This document shows positions 34,319 to 43,069 of a DNA stretch of 64,000 bases, in pieces. The stretch spans positions 124,001-188,000 of the forward strand of contig NZ_JACIEJ010000003.1 of NCBI RefSeq assembly GCF_014196795.1. The letters are read 5' to 3'. The stretch comes from Sagittula marina (GTDB lineage: Bacteria; Pseudomonadota; Alphaproteobacteria; Rhodobacterales; Rhodobacteraceae). Under the pieces are notes generated by a model, which was not told the DNA's origin, made no database searches, and saw nothing but the letters and a program-made list of their open reading frames with translations. The stretch's first letter is position 1. Each line of letters begins with the position of its first letter. A program made the position numbers and the translations under genes.

Positions 34319-35491
34319 CTAGTAGGTCACATGCAGCGCCTCAAGGCCGTGGAAGTGGTATAGATTGGCGTAGCTTGGCGCTTTGGCCAGGCGTAGGTCC
34401 GGCAGGCGATCAAACAGGATGGGGAGCGCGGTGGTCAGCTCGAGCCGAGCCAGAGGCGCGCCGACGCAGAAGTGCAGACCCGCCCCGAAACTGGTGTTTT
34501 GCTGCGCGGTCCGGGTGGGATCAAACCGATGAGGATCGGGCCAGACGTCGGGATCCCGGTTCGCCGCGCCAAGCAGAAGGGCAACCTGATCGCCGCGTTT
34601 GAAGCTGTGACCGAAGACGGTCACGTCCTCATAGGCGTAGCGCGTGAACATGTGCAGCGGTGGATCATGGCGCAGGATTTCTTCGACCGTTTGCACGGCA
34701 TTTTCCGGGGACACGCGATGCCCATCTGCCAGCAATCGGGCAAGGCCGTTGCCCAGGGTGTGCACCGTTGCTTCGTGGCCGGCGTTCAGCAGCAGGACGA
34801 CCGTCGCGATCAGTTCCTCGGTCGAAAGACGATCGCCTGCTTCTTCGGCGGCGATGAGATGCGTCAGCAGGTCGTCGGTGGGGCGTTGGCGGCGATGGGC
34901 GATCAGGTCGGTGAGGAAGGCCGTGAACTCGGCGGCGGCGGCGCTTGCGGCGTCTTCGACCGCGCGGTCGCGGCGGGCCTGGTAAATGGCGACCATGGCA
35001 TTTGACCAGCGCAGCAGGTCGCGCGCATGGCTGTCGGGCACACCGAGCAGAGTGCAGATGACCTCGACCGGCAGCGGTTGGCAGAGCATCGGGATAAGAT
35101 CGGCAGTGTCTTTGGGCAGGGCGTCGATCAATGCATGGGTCCGGCGGGTGATGTCCGGCTCCAGCGCCGCGACCCGGCGCGAGGTAAAGGCCCGCGTGAC
35201 CAAGCCCCGCAAGCGGGTGTGGCGCGGCGGCTCCAGCTCCAGCATGGAATGCGACTCGATGCTGTAAAAGGGGGCGAGGTGGTCGGGAATCGACTGTGCC
35301 AGCTCCGGCGGGATTTCCCGGCCAAAGCGGCGGTCGCGCAGCAGCGATGATACTGCACGGTGCGATACGGCACAGGGCATGTCGTATTCTGTCCAAAAGG
35401 CCATGTCTCCGCCCGCTCGAAGGCGGTCGTAGAACGGATACGGGTCCTGGACAAAGGCGGGATCGGTGGGGGATTGGGAAAGACGCAACAT
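34319..35491 (-). CDS. Cytochrome P450
   Basis: 390 residues with all P450 signatures: I-helix LLLNAGHEATVHTLGNG (oxygen-binding Ala-Gly; the usual Thr of AGHET is replaced, with Thr242 just after Ala241), ExxR at E271-R274, and heme-thiolate FGAGLHFCVGAPLAR with Cys342. A soluble bacterial class I enzyme. No ferredoxin or ferredoxin reductase gene is adjacent, though an fpr is 5.4 kb away. Start ATG 35491 removes an implausible Pro/Arg-rich extension. Divergent from dctB with only 56 bases between starts. Substrate unknown. Confidence 0.93.
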   Translation of the reverse strand: MLRLSQSPTDPAFVQDPYPFYDRLRAGGDMAFWTEYDMPCAVSHRAVSSLLRDRRFGREIPPELAQSIPDHLAPFYSIESHSMLELEPPRHTRLRGLVTRAFTSRRVAALEPDITRRTHALIDALPKDTADLIPMLCQPLPVEVICTLLGVPDSHARDLLRWSNAMVAIYQARRDRAVEDAASAAAAEFTAFLTDLIAHRRQRPTDDLLTHLIAAEEAGDRLSTEELIATVVLLLNAGHEATVHTLGNGLARLLADGHRVSPENAVQTVEEILRHDPPLHMFTRYAYEDVTVFGHSFKRGDQVALLLGAANRDPDVWPDPHRFDPTRTAQQNTSFGAGLHFCVGAPLARLELTTALPILFDRLPDLRLAKAPSYANLYHFHGLEALHVTY

Positions 35492-35547
35492 GGCGCGAGG
35501 TGACACAGGCTTGGCTTCGCTGGCAAGGGGTTGATAGGTTGGCCACC

Positions 35548-37317
35548 ATGAAAGATGCGATGTTGCAGGGGGACACAGGCACGGGACCCGTGTTGAGGGG
35601 CAGGGCTTTGGCCGTGCTTGCATTTTTGCTGGCCGTTGCGCTGCTGTCGTGGGTGGTCTTTGGATACGGCTACGCGCAGGCCATAGGACAGGTGGCGGCG
35701 CGCGGTCGGGCTGATCTGGCGCTGGCCTCTGACCGTCTGGTGACGGGATTGCTGCGATATCGTGCCACGGCTGTCTTGCTGTCGGATCATCCCGTCCTGG
35801 AGGCGCTTCATTCAGGCGGTGATGTCGCGCAGGCGGAGCGTGTTTTGCTGAACGGCGCAGACCGGACAGGCGCGATCCTTGCGTTTTATGCCGATGTGGA
35901 GGGGCAGGTTCTGGCGTCCTCCGAGCCACAGGTGCCGGGTTCGCTGACGGCGCAGCCATGGTTTGCGCGCGCGACGCGCGGGGCGCTGGGGGCGGGCTAC
36001 GGACTGGATCCGCAGAGCGGCGCGCGCATCTATTCCCATGCGGCGCCTGCGTTTGGTCCGGATGGGCGGGTGCGCGGTGTGCTGGTCATGGTCGTGGATT
36101 TGGAAGGCATCGAAGGCGCATGGCGCGGGTCGCGGCCATCGGTCTTTTTCACCACCGCAGCGGGCCGCGTGATCGTGACCAATCGCTCGGAAATGATGTT
36201 CTGGAAACTGGACGGCGTGAAACCCGTGAACGGGCAAGGGGTGCCCCAGGGGTTGGAGACGCGCATGGTGGCGGGCTACGAGATCTGGCACCAGAGTTGG
36301 AGCGATTACGTGCCGCCTCGTGCGCTGCATCTGACACAGAACCTGCCGGTGATCGGCATGATGGGCGAGGCGCTGATCGACGTCAGGCCGGCGCGGCAGA
36401 TCGCGGCGTTACAGGCTGTTGTTGTTGCGGCGCTGTGCCTCGGGTTTGGCGCGGTGCTCTGGACGCTTGGCGCACGGCGGCGGGCACTGGCGCTGGCCAA
36501 TACGCAGCTGGAGGGCCGTGTCCGGGCGCGCACGCGGGAGCTGGAAGGGGTTAACGCTGCCCTGCGCCGCGAGGTGGTGGAACGCGAAGATGCCGAAGAC
36601 GCGTTGCGTCGGGCGCAGGCGGATCTGGTGCAGGCGGGCAAGCTGTCTGCCTTGGGTCAGATGTCAGCGGGCATCAGTCACGAATTGAACCAGCCATTGA
36701 TGGCAATCCGCCAATTCGCTGAAAACGGCGAGGCCTTTCTGAACCGGGGCAAACCGGAGCGTGCGGGCGAGAACCTGTCACGCATTGCGGACCTTGCAGC
36801 GCGCGCGGCACGGATCATCAAGAACCTGCGCGCCTTTGCCCAAGGCGAAAGCGAGCCGATGACGCGCGTCGATTTGCTGGCGGTGATTGCGCAGGCGGTC
36901 GATCTGACCGAAGCGCGTCTGGTTGCGGATGGGGTGACGCTGGACTGGCAACCACCGGCGGAGGATATTCACGTGCGCGCGGGCGAAGTGCGGCTGGGGC
37001 AGGTGTTTGTAAATCTCATCAACAACGCCGCCGATGCCATGGCGGGTCAGCCCGTGAAGCATCTGACCCTCCGCGTGGAAACCGGGGAGCGTTTGGTGGT
37101 GCAGGTGCGTGACAGCGGGCCAGGCATCGCTGATCCGGAAAAGGTCTTTGAGCCATTTTATTCCACCAAGGAGGTGGGCGATGGCATGGGGCTGGGTCTG
37201 TCGATTTCCTATGGTCTGGTGCAGAGCTTTGGCGGCAAGATCCGGGGCGCGAATGTGGAGGGCGGCGCGGAATTCGCGGTGGAACTGGAGCCGTGGGCGG
37301 CGGGTGAGGCCGACTGA
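35548..37317 (+). CDS. dctB: C4-dicarboxylate sensor histidine kinase DctB
   Basis: 589 residues. Two membrane segments (about residues 20-38 and 287-308) enclose a periplasmic sensor domain of about 245 residues; then a short coiled coil, the HisKA domain with phospho-acceptor His378 (AGISHELNQPLMAIRQF) and HATPase_c (NLINNAADAM, DSGPGIADP, GMGLGLSISYGL). DctB proteins sense succinate/malate/fumarate and phosphorylate DctD. No strong ribosome binding site precedes ATG 35548. The cognate dctD lies after purU, so the pair is split by one gene. Confidence 0.88.
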   Translation: MKDAMLQGDTGTGPVLRGRALAVLAFLLAVALLSWVVFGYGYAQAIGQVAARGRADLALASDRLVTGLLRYRATAVLLSDHPVLEALHSGGDVAQAERVLLNGADRTGAILAFYADVEGQVLASSEPQVPGSLTAQPWFARATRGALGAGYGLDPQSGARIYSHAAPAFGPDGRVRGVLVMVVDLEGIEGAWRGSRPSVFFTTAAGRVIVTNRSEMMFWKLDGVKPVNGQGVPQGLETRMVAGYEIWHQSWSDYVPPRALHLTQNLPVIGMMGEALIDVRPARQIAALQAVVVAALCLGFGAVLWTLGARRRALALANTQLEGRVRARTRELEGVNAALRREVVEREDAEDALRRAQADLVQAGKLSALGQMSAGISHELNQPLMAIRQFAENGEAFLNRGKPERAGENLSRIADLAARAARIIKNLRAFAQGESEPMTRVDLLAVIAQAVDLTEARLVADGVTLDWQPPAEDIHVRAGEVRLGQVFVNLINNAADAMAGQPVKHLTLRVETGERLVVQVRDSGPGIADPEKVFEPFYSTKEVGDGMGLGLSISYGLVQSFGGKIRGANVEGGAEFAVELEPWAAGEAD

Positions 37318-37614
37318 GCCAATGGGCAAGCGCAGCAGTCAACACGCCGCCGCGCGCCCCTGTCAGCCGGGGTATGGTGTGCTGCTCGGCGAAAGGAATC
37401 TTGTCGCGGTCGGATTCCGTGCTGAGGAAGTCGTTTTGCGCCGCGAGGGACGCGCAGGTTTCCGATGGTATGCAGCCAGTAAGCGATTGTTGCGAACAAA
37501 GTTGAAAAGACGGCCAACCGGGAGGACGGCGGCATATTCAAGGCTCTGTCTCGCTGCTACCGCATCATTCAATGACCGTTGCGCGCCCGCGCGCCCCTGA
37601 CCGGAGACCCTCCC

Positions 37615-38499
37615 ATGACCCGTTACGCCCTGACCGTAGCCTGTCCCTCGACCCGTGGCATCGTCGCTGCGGTGTCCGCTTTTCTGGCCAATCATGGCTG
37701 CAACATAACCGACAGCGCGCAGTATGACGACCTCGGCACGGGCCAGTTCTTTATGCGCGTCAGCTTCAACTCCGAGACCGGAGCAACGCTGGACCAGCTT
37801 ACCACCGATATGGAAGACGTGGGCGGCGAGTTCTCCATGGACTATGCTTTCCATGACGAGACGGCGAAGATGAAGGTCGTGGTGATGGTGAGCCGTTTTG
37901 GCCACTGCCTGAACGATCTGCTGTACCGCACACGCATCGGCGCGCTGCCGATCGAAATCGTGGCCGTGATTTCCAACCACATGGATTATCAAAAGGTCGT
38001 GGTGAATGCGGATATTCCGTTCCATTGCATTCCCGTGACCAAGCAAAACAAGGCGGAGGCCGAGGCGCGTATCCTGCAGGTGGTCGAGGATGCCGAGGCC
38101 GACCTGATCGTGCTGGCGCGCTACATGCAGATCCTCAGCGACACCATGTGCCAGAAAATGTCCGGTCGGATCATCAACATCCACCACTCGTTCCTGCCGT
38201 CCTTCAAAGGCGCGAATCCTTACAAGCAAGCTTACGAGCGTGGTGTGAAACTGATCGGGGCGACCTCGCACTATGTGACCGCCGACCTCGACGAAGGCCC
38301 GATCATCGAGCAGGACACGGTGCGCGTCACCCATGCGCAATCGGCAAGCGATTACGTGTCGCTGGGCCGCGATGTCGAAGCGCAGGTGCTGGCGCGGGCC
38401 GTGCATGCCCACGCGCGGCGGCGCGTGTTCCTCAACGGTGACAAGACCGTGGTTTTCCCGGCATCACCCGGCTCCTACAGCTCTGACCGCATGGGGTGA
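37615..38499 (+). CDS. purU: Formyltetrahydrofolate deformylase
   Basis: 294 residues. N-terminal ACT domain (YALTVACPSTRGIVAAVSAF) and formyltransferase-like C-terminal domain with NIHHSFLPSFKGANPYKQA and TADLDEGPIIEQD. It hydrolyses 10-formyl-THF to formate and THF, balancing one-carbon pools. GGAGACCCTCCC precedes ATG 37615. It lies between dctB and dctD, an unusual neighbour, and may be co-transcribed with dctD (91 bases apart). Bases 37318-37614 upstream hold no recognised gene or riboswitch. Confidence 0.93.
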   Translation: MTRYALTVACPSTRGIVAAVSAFLANHGCNITDSAQYDDLGTGQFFMRVSFNSETGATLDQLTTDMEDVGGEFSMDYAFHDETAKMKVVVMVSRFGHCLNDLLYRTRIGALPIEIVAVISNHMDYQKVVVNADIPFHCIPVTKQNKAEAEARILQVVEDAEADLIVLARYMQILSDTMCQKMSGRIINIHHSFLPSFKGANPYKQAYERGVKLIGATSHYVTADLDEGPIIEQDTVRVTHAQSASDYVSLGRDVEAQVLARAVHAHARRRVFLNGDKTVVFPASPGSYSSDRMG

Positions 38500-38590
38500 A
38501 CGTCGTACCGGTTGAACCCGGCGCGCAGTTGAGCCAGATCTGGACCCGGGTGCCATGGCATCCGGGTCTTTTCGTGGAAGGTGTGGCGCG

Positions 38591-39820
38591 ATGATCAGGC
38601 AGGTGCTTTTGGTGGATGACGATGCAGCGGTGCGCGAGGCCTTGGGTCAGACGCTGGAACTGCACGATTTTTCTCCGGTCACTGCCGGGTCCTTTGTCGA
38701 AGCCAAGGACCGCATCGCATCGGATTTCGCCGGGGTTATCGTCTCTGATATTCGGATGCCGGGGCGCGATGGGTTTCACCTGCTGGATTATGCGCGCGAG
38801 GCTGACCCCGATTTGCCCGTTATCTTGCTCACGGGGGAGGGAGATATCCCCATGGCGGTGCGCGCCATGTCGCGCGGGGCCTTTGGGTTCCTGGAAAAAC
38901 CTTGTTCTCCCAAGGAATTGACCGCAGTTGTCGAGCGTGCCCTGACGGTGCGCGGCATGGTTCTGGAAAATCGCCGGATGAAGGCGCAGCTGGAAGCATC
39001 CGATCCGGCGGCGCGGATGATCTTTGGGCGCTCGCCACAGGTCGAAACGCTGCGGGCGCAGGTTCGCGTGGCGGGGCGCGCGGGGACAGAGGCGCTGGTG
39101 CTGGGCGCGCCGGGCAGTGGCGTGTCCAAGGTCGCGGAAGTCATTCACCTGTCGTCGCTGTTGTCGAAGGGTCCGTTCGTGAAGCGCGCCGCCGCCGGGC
39201 TGGACCGAGCCGGACTGGACATCGCATGGGAGGCGGCGCAGGGCGGGGCATTGTTCCTTGATGAGCTCGGCCAACTACCGGAGGACACGCAAGTTGCGTT
39301 GTCTGACGCGCTGGAGCGTGGCGGCGCGCGCCTGATCGCGGGCACCACACAGGATCTGCGCCGTGCCGTGGATGAGGGGCGGTTGTCCGCGGATATTTAC
39401 TACCGATTGGAAGTTTGCCAGGCGCGTATCCCGTCACTTGCAGAACGCCCCGAGGACATTCCGGTTCTGTTCGGTCATTACGTCGCTCAGGCGGCGGAGC
39501 AGGCCGGGATCGAGGCGCCGAGAATTACGCCGGAACACGAGGCCGGGTTGATGGCGCAGGAATGGCCGGGAAATGCGCGGTCTCTCATGTCTGCGGCCAT
39601 GCGATTTGTCCTTGGGATGCCGGATGAGCTGTCGCAGGCAAAGGATCTGGGTCTGGCAGAGCAGATGGCGCAGGTGGAGCGGTCCTTGCTCGCGGCCTCG
39701 CTCGGGCGGCACAATGGACGTGCGTCAGAGGCCGCGAAGGCGCTGAAGCTTCCGCGCAAGACCATGTACGACAAACTTGCGAAATACGGGCTGAAACCCG
39801 AGGCGTTCAAGCGAGACTGA
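38591..39820 (+). CDS. dctD: DctD-like response regulator with AAA+ domain lacking GAFTGA
   Basis: 409 residues: receiver (D53 in VSDIRMPG, K103), AAA+ domain (Walker A LGAPGSGVSK at 171-180; Walker B ALFLDEL at 220-226; YYRLEVCQARIP) and a C-terminal Fis-type HTH (ASEAAKALKLPRKTMYDKL). Between Walker A and B, the segment that normally holds ESELFGHEKGAFTGA is missing: the sequence goes directly from PFVKRAAAGLDRAGLDIAWEA to AQGGALFLDE. Without GAFTGA the protein should not remodel sigma54. The protein is also short for a DctD. It probably controls dctPPQM by another mechanism, as for GAFTGA-lacking NtrC of Rhodobacter. Confidence 0.88.
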   Translation: MIRQVLLVDDDAAVREALGQTLELHDFSPVTAGSFVEAKDRIASDFAGVIVSDIRMPGRDGFHLLDYAREADPDLPVILLTGEGDIPMAVRAMSRGAFGFLEKPCSPKELTAVVERALTVRGMVLENRRMKAQLEASDPAARMIFGRSPQVETLRAQVRVAGRAGTEALVLGAPGSGVSKVAEVIHLSSLLSKGPFVKRAAAGLDRAGLDIAWEAAQGGALFLDELGQLPEDTQVALSDALERGGARLIAGTTQDLRRAVDEGRLSADIYYRLEVCQARIPSLAERPEDIPVLFGHYVAQAAEQAGIEAPRITPEHEAGLMAQEWPGNARSLMSAAMRFVLGMPDELSQAKDLGLAEQMAQVERSLLAASLGRHNGRASEAAKALKLPRKTMYDKLAKYGLKPEAFKRD

Positions 39821-39885
39821 CGGGTGGGGGCGATGCTGGCTTTCAACCCCCGTTGACCGAAATGTGACGAATCAAACCTTGAATC

Positions 39886-39936
39886 TGTGCGGAAACTCGC
39901 ACAAAGGCCAAATCCGGCTGTGCGGAATCCCGCACG
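39886..39936. promoter_or_regulatory. Two tandem dyads upstream of dctP, candidate DctD sites
   Basis: TGTGCGGAAACTCGCACA (39886-39903) has perfect 6-bp arms; TGTGCGGAATCCCGCACG (39919-39936) has arms GTGCGG/CCGCAC. Their centres are 33 bases apart, about three helical turns, so both face the same side. They lie about 200 bases before dctP. The layout resembles tandem DctD upstream activating sites known from rhizobial dctA. No good -24/-12 promoter follows. Confidence 0.65.
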
Positions 39937-40131
39937 CCTGAAATGCAAGGCAGGCATGTTCAAGGCGCATGGCTTTTGCTATCATCATGTTATCAGGCGC
40001 AAAATTCATCCATCCCAAGTTTTTGTTCCAGCAGTCTTGCGCTGTGAATCGCTCGTGGCTCTTTTAACGGCATTCGCTGCCCTGAGGAGGGGCAGTGGGA
40101 AACACAATTTTGTATTCTTGGGAGGATACCA

Positions 40132-41136
40132 ATGAACAAGTTTCTCATGACCGCAGCCGTGGCCGCCCTGAGCGTGACCGGCGCAACTGGCGCAATGGCC
40201 GCCTGCGACGAAGGCGAAATGGTTATCAAGTTCAGCCACGTCACCAACACCGACCGTCACCCCAAGGGCATTGCTGCCTCATTGCTCGAAGAGCGCGTAA
40301 ACGAAGAGATGGACGGCACCGCCTGCATGGAGGTCTTCCCGAACTCCACGCTTTACAATGACGACCAGGTGCTCGAAGCGATGCTGCAAGGCGACGTGCA
40401 ACTGGCCGCGCCGTCGCTGTCCAAGTTCGAGCAGTTCACCAAGAAGTTCCGCATCTTCGACCTGCCGTTCATGTTCAAGAACATCGACGCCGTGGACGCG
40501 TTCCAAGCGTCAGAGACCGGCGAAGCGATGAAGGAAACCATGTCCCGTCGTGGTCTGCTCGGTCTTGCATTCTGGCACAACGGCATGAAGCAGATGTCGG
40601 CCAACAAGCCGCTGATCTCTCCCTCCGACGCCGAAGGCCTGAAGTTCCGCGTCCAGAACTCTGACGTGCTGAAGGCGCAGATGGCGGCGATGGGCGGGTC
40701 CCCGCAGCCGATGGCATTCTCCGAAGTGTACGGCGCGCTGCAAACCGGCGTTGTCGACGGCCAGGAGAACACATGGTCCAACATCTACGGCCAGAAGTTC
40801 TTTGAGGTGCAGGACGGCACCACCGAGACCAACCACGGCGTGCTCGACTACATGCTGGTGACCAACATCGACTGGTGGGAAGGCCTCGACGCTGATGTGC
40901 GCGACCAGCTTGCGACGATCATCGAAGAAGTGTCCACCACCCGGAATGCCGAGTCCGCGAAAGTGAACCAGGAAGCCAAGCAGGCCGTGATCGATGCCGG
41001 TGGCGAAGTGCGCGAGCTGACCGCAGAGCAGCGTGCTGTCTGGGTCGACGCGATGAAGCCCGTGTGGGAAGAATTCGTCGAGGACGTGGGTCAGGACAAC
41101 ATCGACGCCGCTCAGAAAATCAACGAGTCCATGTAA
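40132..41136 (+). CDS. dctP: TRAP transporter solute-binding protein DctP (copy 1)
   Basis: 334 residues. Signal peptide (about residues 1-23, cleaving after GAMAA), then a DctP fold with VFPNSTLYNDDQVLEAML, FHNG-like FWHNGMKQMS, LKFRVQNSDVLKAQM (ligand Arg) and GVVDGQENTWSNIYGQKF. It binds C4-dicarboxylates in the periplasm and delivers them to DctQM. A GGGAGGA site precedes the ATG. It is followed by a very similar second copy; a hairpin lies between. Confidence 0.92.
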   Translation: MNKFLMTAAVAALSVTGATGAMAACDEGEMVIKFSHVTNTDRHPKGIAASLLEERVNEEMDGTACMEVFPNSTLYNDDQVLEAMLQGDVQLAAPSLSKFEQFTKKFRIFDLPFMFKNIDAVDAFQASETGEAMKETMSRRGLLGLAFWHNGMKQMSANKPLISPSDAEGLKFRVQNSDVLKAQMAAMGGSPQPMAFSEVYGALQTGVVDGQENTWSNIYGQKFFEVQDGTTETNHGVLDYMLVTNIDWWEGLDADVRDQLATIIEEVSTTRNAESAKVNQEAKQAVIDAGGEVRELTAEQRAVWVDAMKPVWEEFVEDVGQDNIDAAQKINESM

Positions 41137-41153
41137 TCGTTGAACTAGACTCT

Positions 41154-41178
41154 CCCGCCGGCTGTTTCAGTCGGCGGG
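41154..41178 (+). terminator. Hairpin between the two dctP genes
   Basis: CCCGCCG / CGGCGGG arms with an 11-base loop, 17 bases after the first dctP stop. No T-run follows, so it more likely stabilises the dctP transcript or partly attenuates than fully terminates. Confidence 0.55.
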
Positions 41179-41282
41179 ATGATATTCTCGGTATCTGACA
41201 ATACCTTGCGCTGCGCTGTGCATATGCGGAACCTTCTTCACCGGACTGAGAAGTCCCAAGGGAGAAAATGGAGGACCCCATT

Positions 41283-42314
41283 ATGAAGACGACGTTTTCC
41301 GCCGCCGCAGCCGTGGCCGCGAGCCTGTTCGCATGCGCTGGCGTGGCCCAGGCCGAAGGTATCACCGGGTGTGACGAGGGCGAGGTGACGATCAAGTTTT
41401 CACACGTCGTGAACACCGACCGCCACCCCAAGGGGATTGCGGTCAGCCTGTTGCAGTCCCGTGTAAACGAGGAAATGAACGGCGCCGCCTGCATGGAGGT
41501 CTTTCCGAACTCCACGCTGTACAACGACGACCAGGTGCTGGAGGCGATGCTGAATGGCGACGTCCATCTTGCCGCGCCGTCGCTGTCGAAATTCGAACAG
41601 TTTACCAAGCAATTCCGCATCTTTGATCTGCCGTTTCTGTTCAGCAACATGGAGGCGGTCAACGCCTTCCAGCAAAGCGAAACCGGCCAGGAGATGAAAG
41701 AGGGCATGGTGCGCCGTGGCCTTTTGGGGCTGGAGTTCTGGCACAACGGAATGAAGCAGATCTCGGCCGATGTGCCGCTGGTCAATCCCGGTGATGTGGC
41801 CGGATTGAAGATGCGCGTACAGGCCGCCGATGTGATCATCGCCCAGATGGAAGCGCTTGGCGCATCGCCGCAACCGATGGCATTCTCCGAGGTATATGGC
41901 GCGCTTCAGACCGGCGTGGTGGATGGCCAGCAGAACACGTGGTCGAACATCTACGGGCAGAAGTTCTTTGAGGTGCAGGACGGCATCACGGAGACCAACC
42001 ACCTGTTGCTGGATTACATGGTGGTGACGTCCGTGGATTGGTGGGACGCACTCGATCCGGCCATCCGCGACCAGTTCAGCCAGATCCTGCGCGAGGTGAC
42101 CGAGGCCCGCAACGGCGCGTCCGAGGCGGTCAACCAGGAAGCTCGTCAGGCAATCATCGATGCCGGTGGCACGGTCCGTGAGCTGACGCCGGAGCAGCGC
42201 CAGGCCTGGGTCGATGTGATGCTGCCGGTCTGGAAGCAGTTCGAGGACGACATCGGCGCCGAAAAGATCGAAGCCGCCAAACGCATCAACGCAGAGATTG
42301 CGTCTGGACAGTAA
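41283..42314 (+). CDS. dctP: TRAP transporter solute-binding protein DctP (copy 2)
   Basis: 343 residues, similar to the first DctP over its full length (most residues identical by eye, e.g. MEVFPNSTLYNDDQVLEAML and FSEVYGALQTGVVDGQ). Signal peptide ends near GVAQA. Ligand-site Arg in LKMRVQAADVIIAQM is retained. GGAGG at 41270-41274 lies eight bases before ATG 41283. The tandem pair shares one DctQM, so the two binders may differ in ligand range or affinity. Confidence 0.92.
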   Translation: MKTTFSAAAAVAASLFACAGVAQAEGITGCDEGEVTIKFSHVVNTDRHPKGIAVSLLQSRVNEEMNGAACMEVFPNSTLYNDDQVLEAMLNGDVHLAAPSLSKFEQFTKQFRIFDLPFLFSNMEAVNAFQQSETGQEMKEGMVRRGLLGLEFWHNGMKQISADVPLVNPGDVAGLKMRVQAADVIIAQMEALGASPQPMAFSEVYGALQTGVVDGQQNTWSNIYGQKFFEVQDGITETNHLLLDYMVVTSVDWWDALDPAIRDQFSQILREVTEARNGASEAVNQEARQAIIDAGGTVRELTPEQRQAWVDVMLPVWKQFEDDIGAEKIEAAKRINAEIASGQ

Positions 42315-42375
42315 TTATTCACCGGCTGGGGGCAGGCGCCTCTGGCCGGGCATCAAACAACGAAGGGGATGAAGG

Positions 42376-43065
42376 ATGTCAGGTGATCACGAAAGGCCGG
42401 ACAGTGGCTTTGGCTACGTCATAGATGAATTGGAGAAATCCGCGATTGCGCTGATCTTGGGCGCGATGACCCTCATCACCTTCATCAACGTCGTGCTGCG
42501 ATATGGTTTCAACACCGGGCTGATCTGGGGGTTGGAGGCCACGTCGCTGCTGTTTGCATGGCTGGTGGTGTTTGGCGTCAGCTACGCGGTCAAGACGACG
42601 GCGAACCTTGGGGTCGATGCGGTTGTGAACATCGTGCCACCGGCGGGTCGCCGAGTTCTGGCGCTGATCGCCGCTGGCATCTGCATCGCCTACGCTTTGT
42701 TGATGTTGAAAGGGGCGTGGGATTACTGGGCCAACTTCGCCAACCTGCCGCAGACCACGGGGCGCTGGTTCCCCACCGGGTTCGAGGACATGACCCGCAC
42801 CTCCTACCGCAGCTGGTATGAGGTGATCGACATTCCGATGCCGGAGTGGCTGCGGTTCATCGAACCCTGGATCAACGAAGGCGAAGCCTACGAGAAGATC
42901 CCGCGCTTTATTCCGTATTTCATCTTGCCGTTCGGCTGCCTGCTTTTGCTGTTCCGGTTCATTCAGGCGACCGTCCGCATCGTGCGCGGTGACTCCCACA
43001 GCCTGATTGTTTCTCACGAAGCCGAAGACGCCGTCGAAGACGTCGCACATATGAACAAGGACTGA
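42376..43065 (+). CDS. dctQ: TRAP transporter small permease DctQ
   Basis: 229 residues with four membrane segments (e.g. AIALILGAMTLITFINVVLR and VLALIAAGICIAYALLML), the DctQ signature NVVLRYGFN, and a large loop containing TGFEDMTRTSYRSWYEV. It forms the membrane complex with DctM. Starts 61 bases after copy 2 of dctP and ends four bases before dctM. Confidence 0.92.
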   Translation: MSGDHERPDSGFGYVIDELEKSAIALILGAMTLITFINVVLRYGFNTGLIWGLEATSLLFAWLVVFGVSYAVKTTANLGVDAVVNIVPPAGRRVLALIAAGICIAYALLMLKGAWDYWANFANLPQTTGRWFPTGFEDMTRTSYRSWYEVIDIPMPEWLRFIEPWINEGEAYEKIPRFIPYFILPFGCLLLLFRFIQATVRIVRGDSHSLIVSHEAEDAVEDVAHMNKD

Positions 43066-43069
43066 TCCC

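Noticed and set aside
35492-35959. 156-residue N-terminal extension of the P450
   Set aside because: Pro/Arg-rich sequence antisense to dctB; P450s of this class start as from 35491.
37318-37614. Riboswitch upstream of purU
   Set aside because: A folate- or glycine-type riboswitch would make sense there, but no recognisable conserved core was seen.
39937-40131. Sigma54 promoter for dctP
   Set aside because: The best GG-N10-GC candidate (AGGCATGTTCAAGGC) misses several consensus bases, and the AAGGCGC..TTGC pair is spaced two bases too far.
41154-41178. Full terminator between dctP copies
   Set aside because: The hairpin lacks a T-run and the downstream genes have no separate obvious promoter; attenuation or mRNA stabilisation is more likely.
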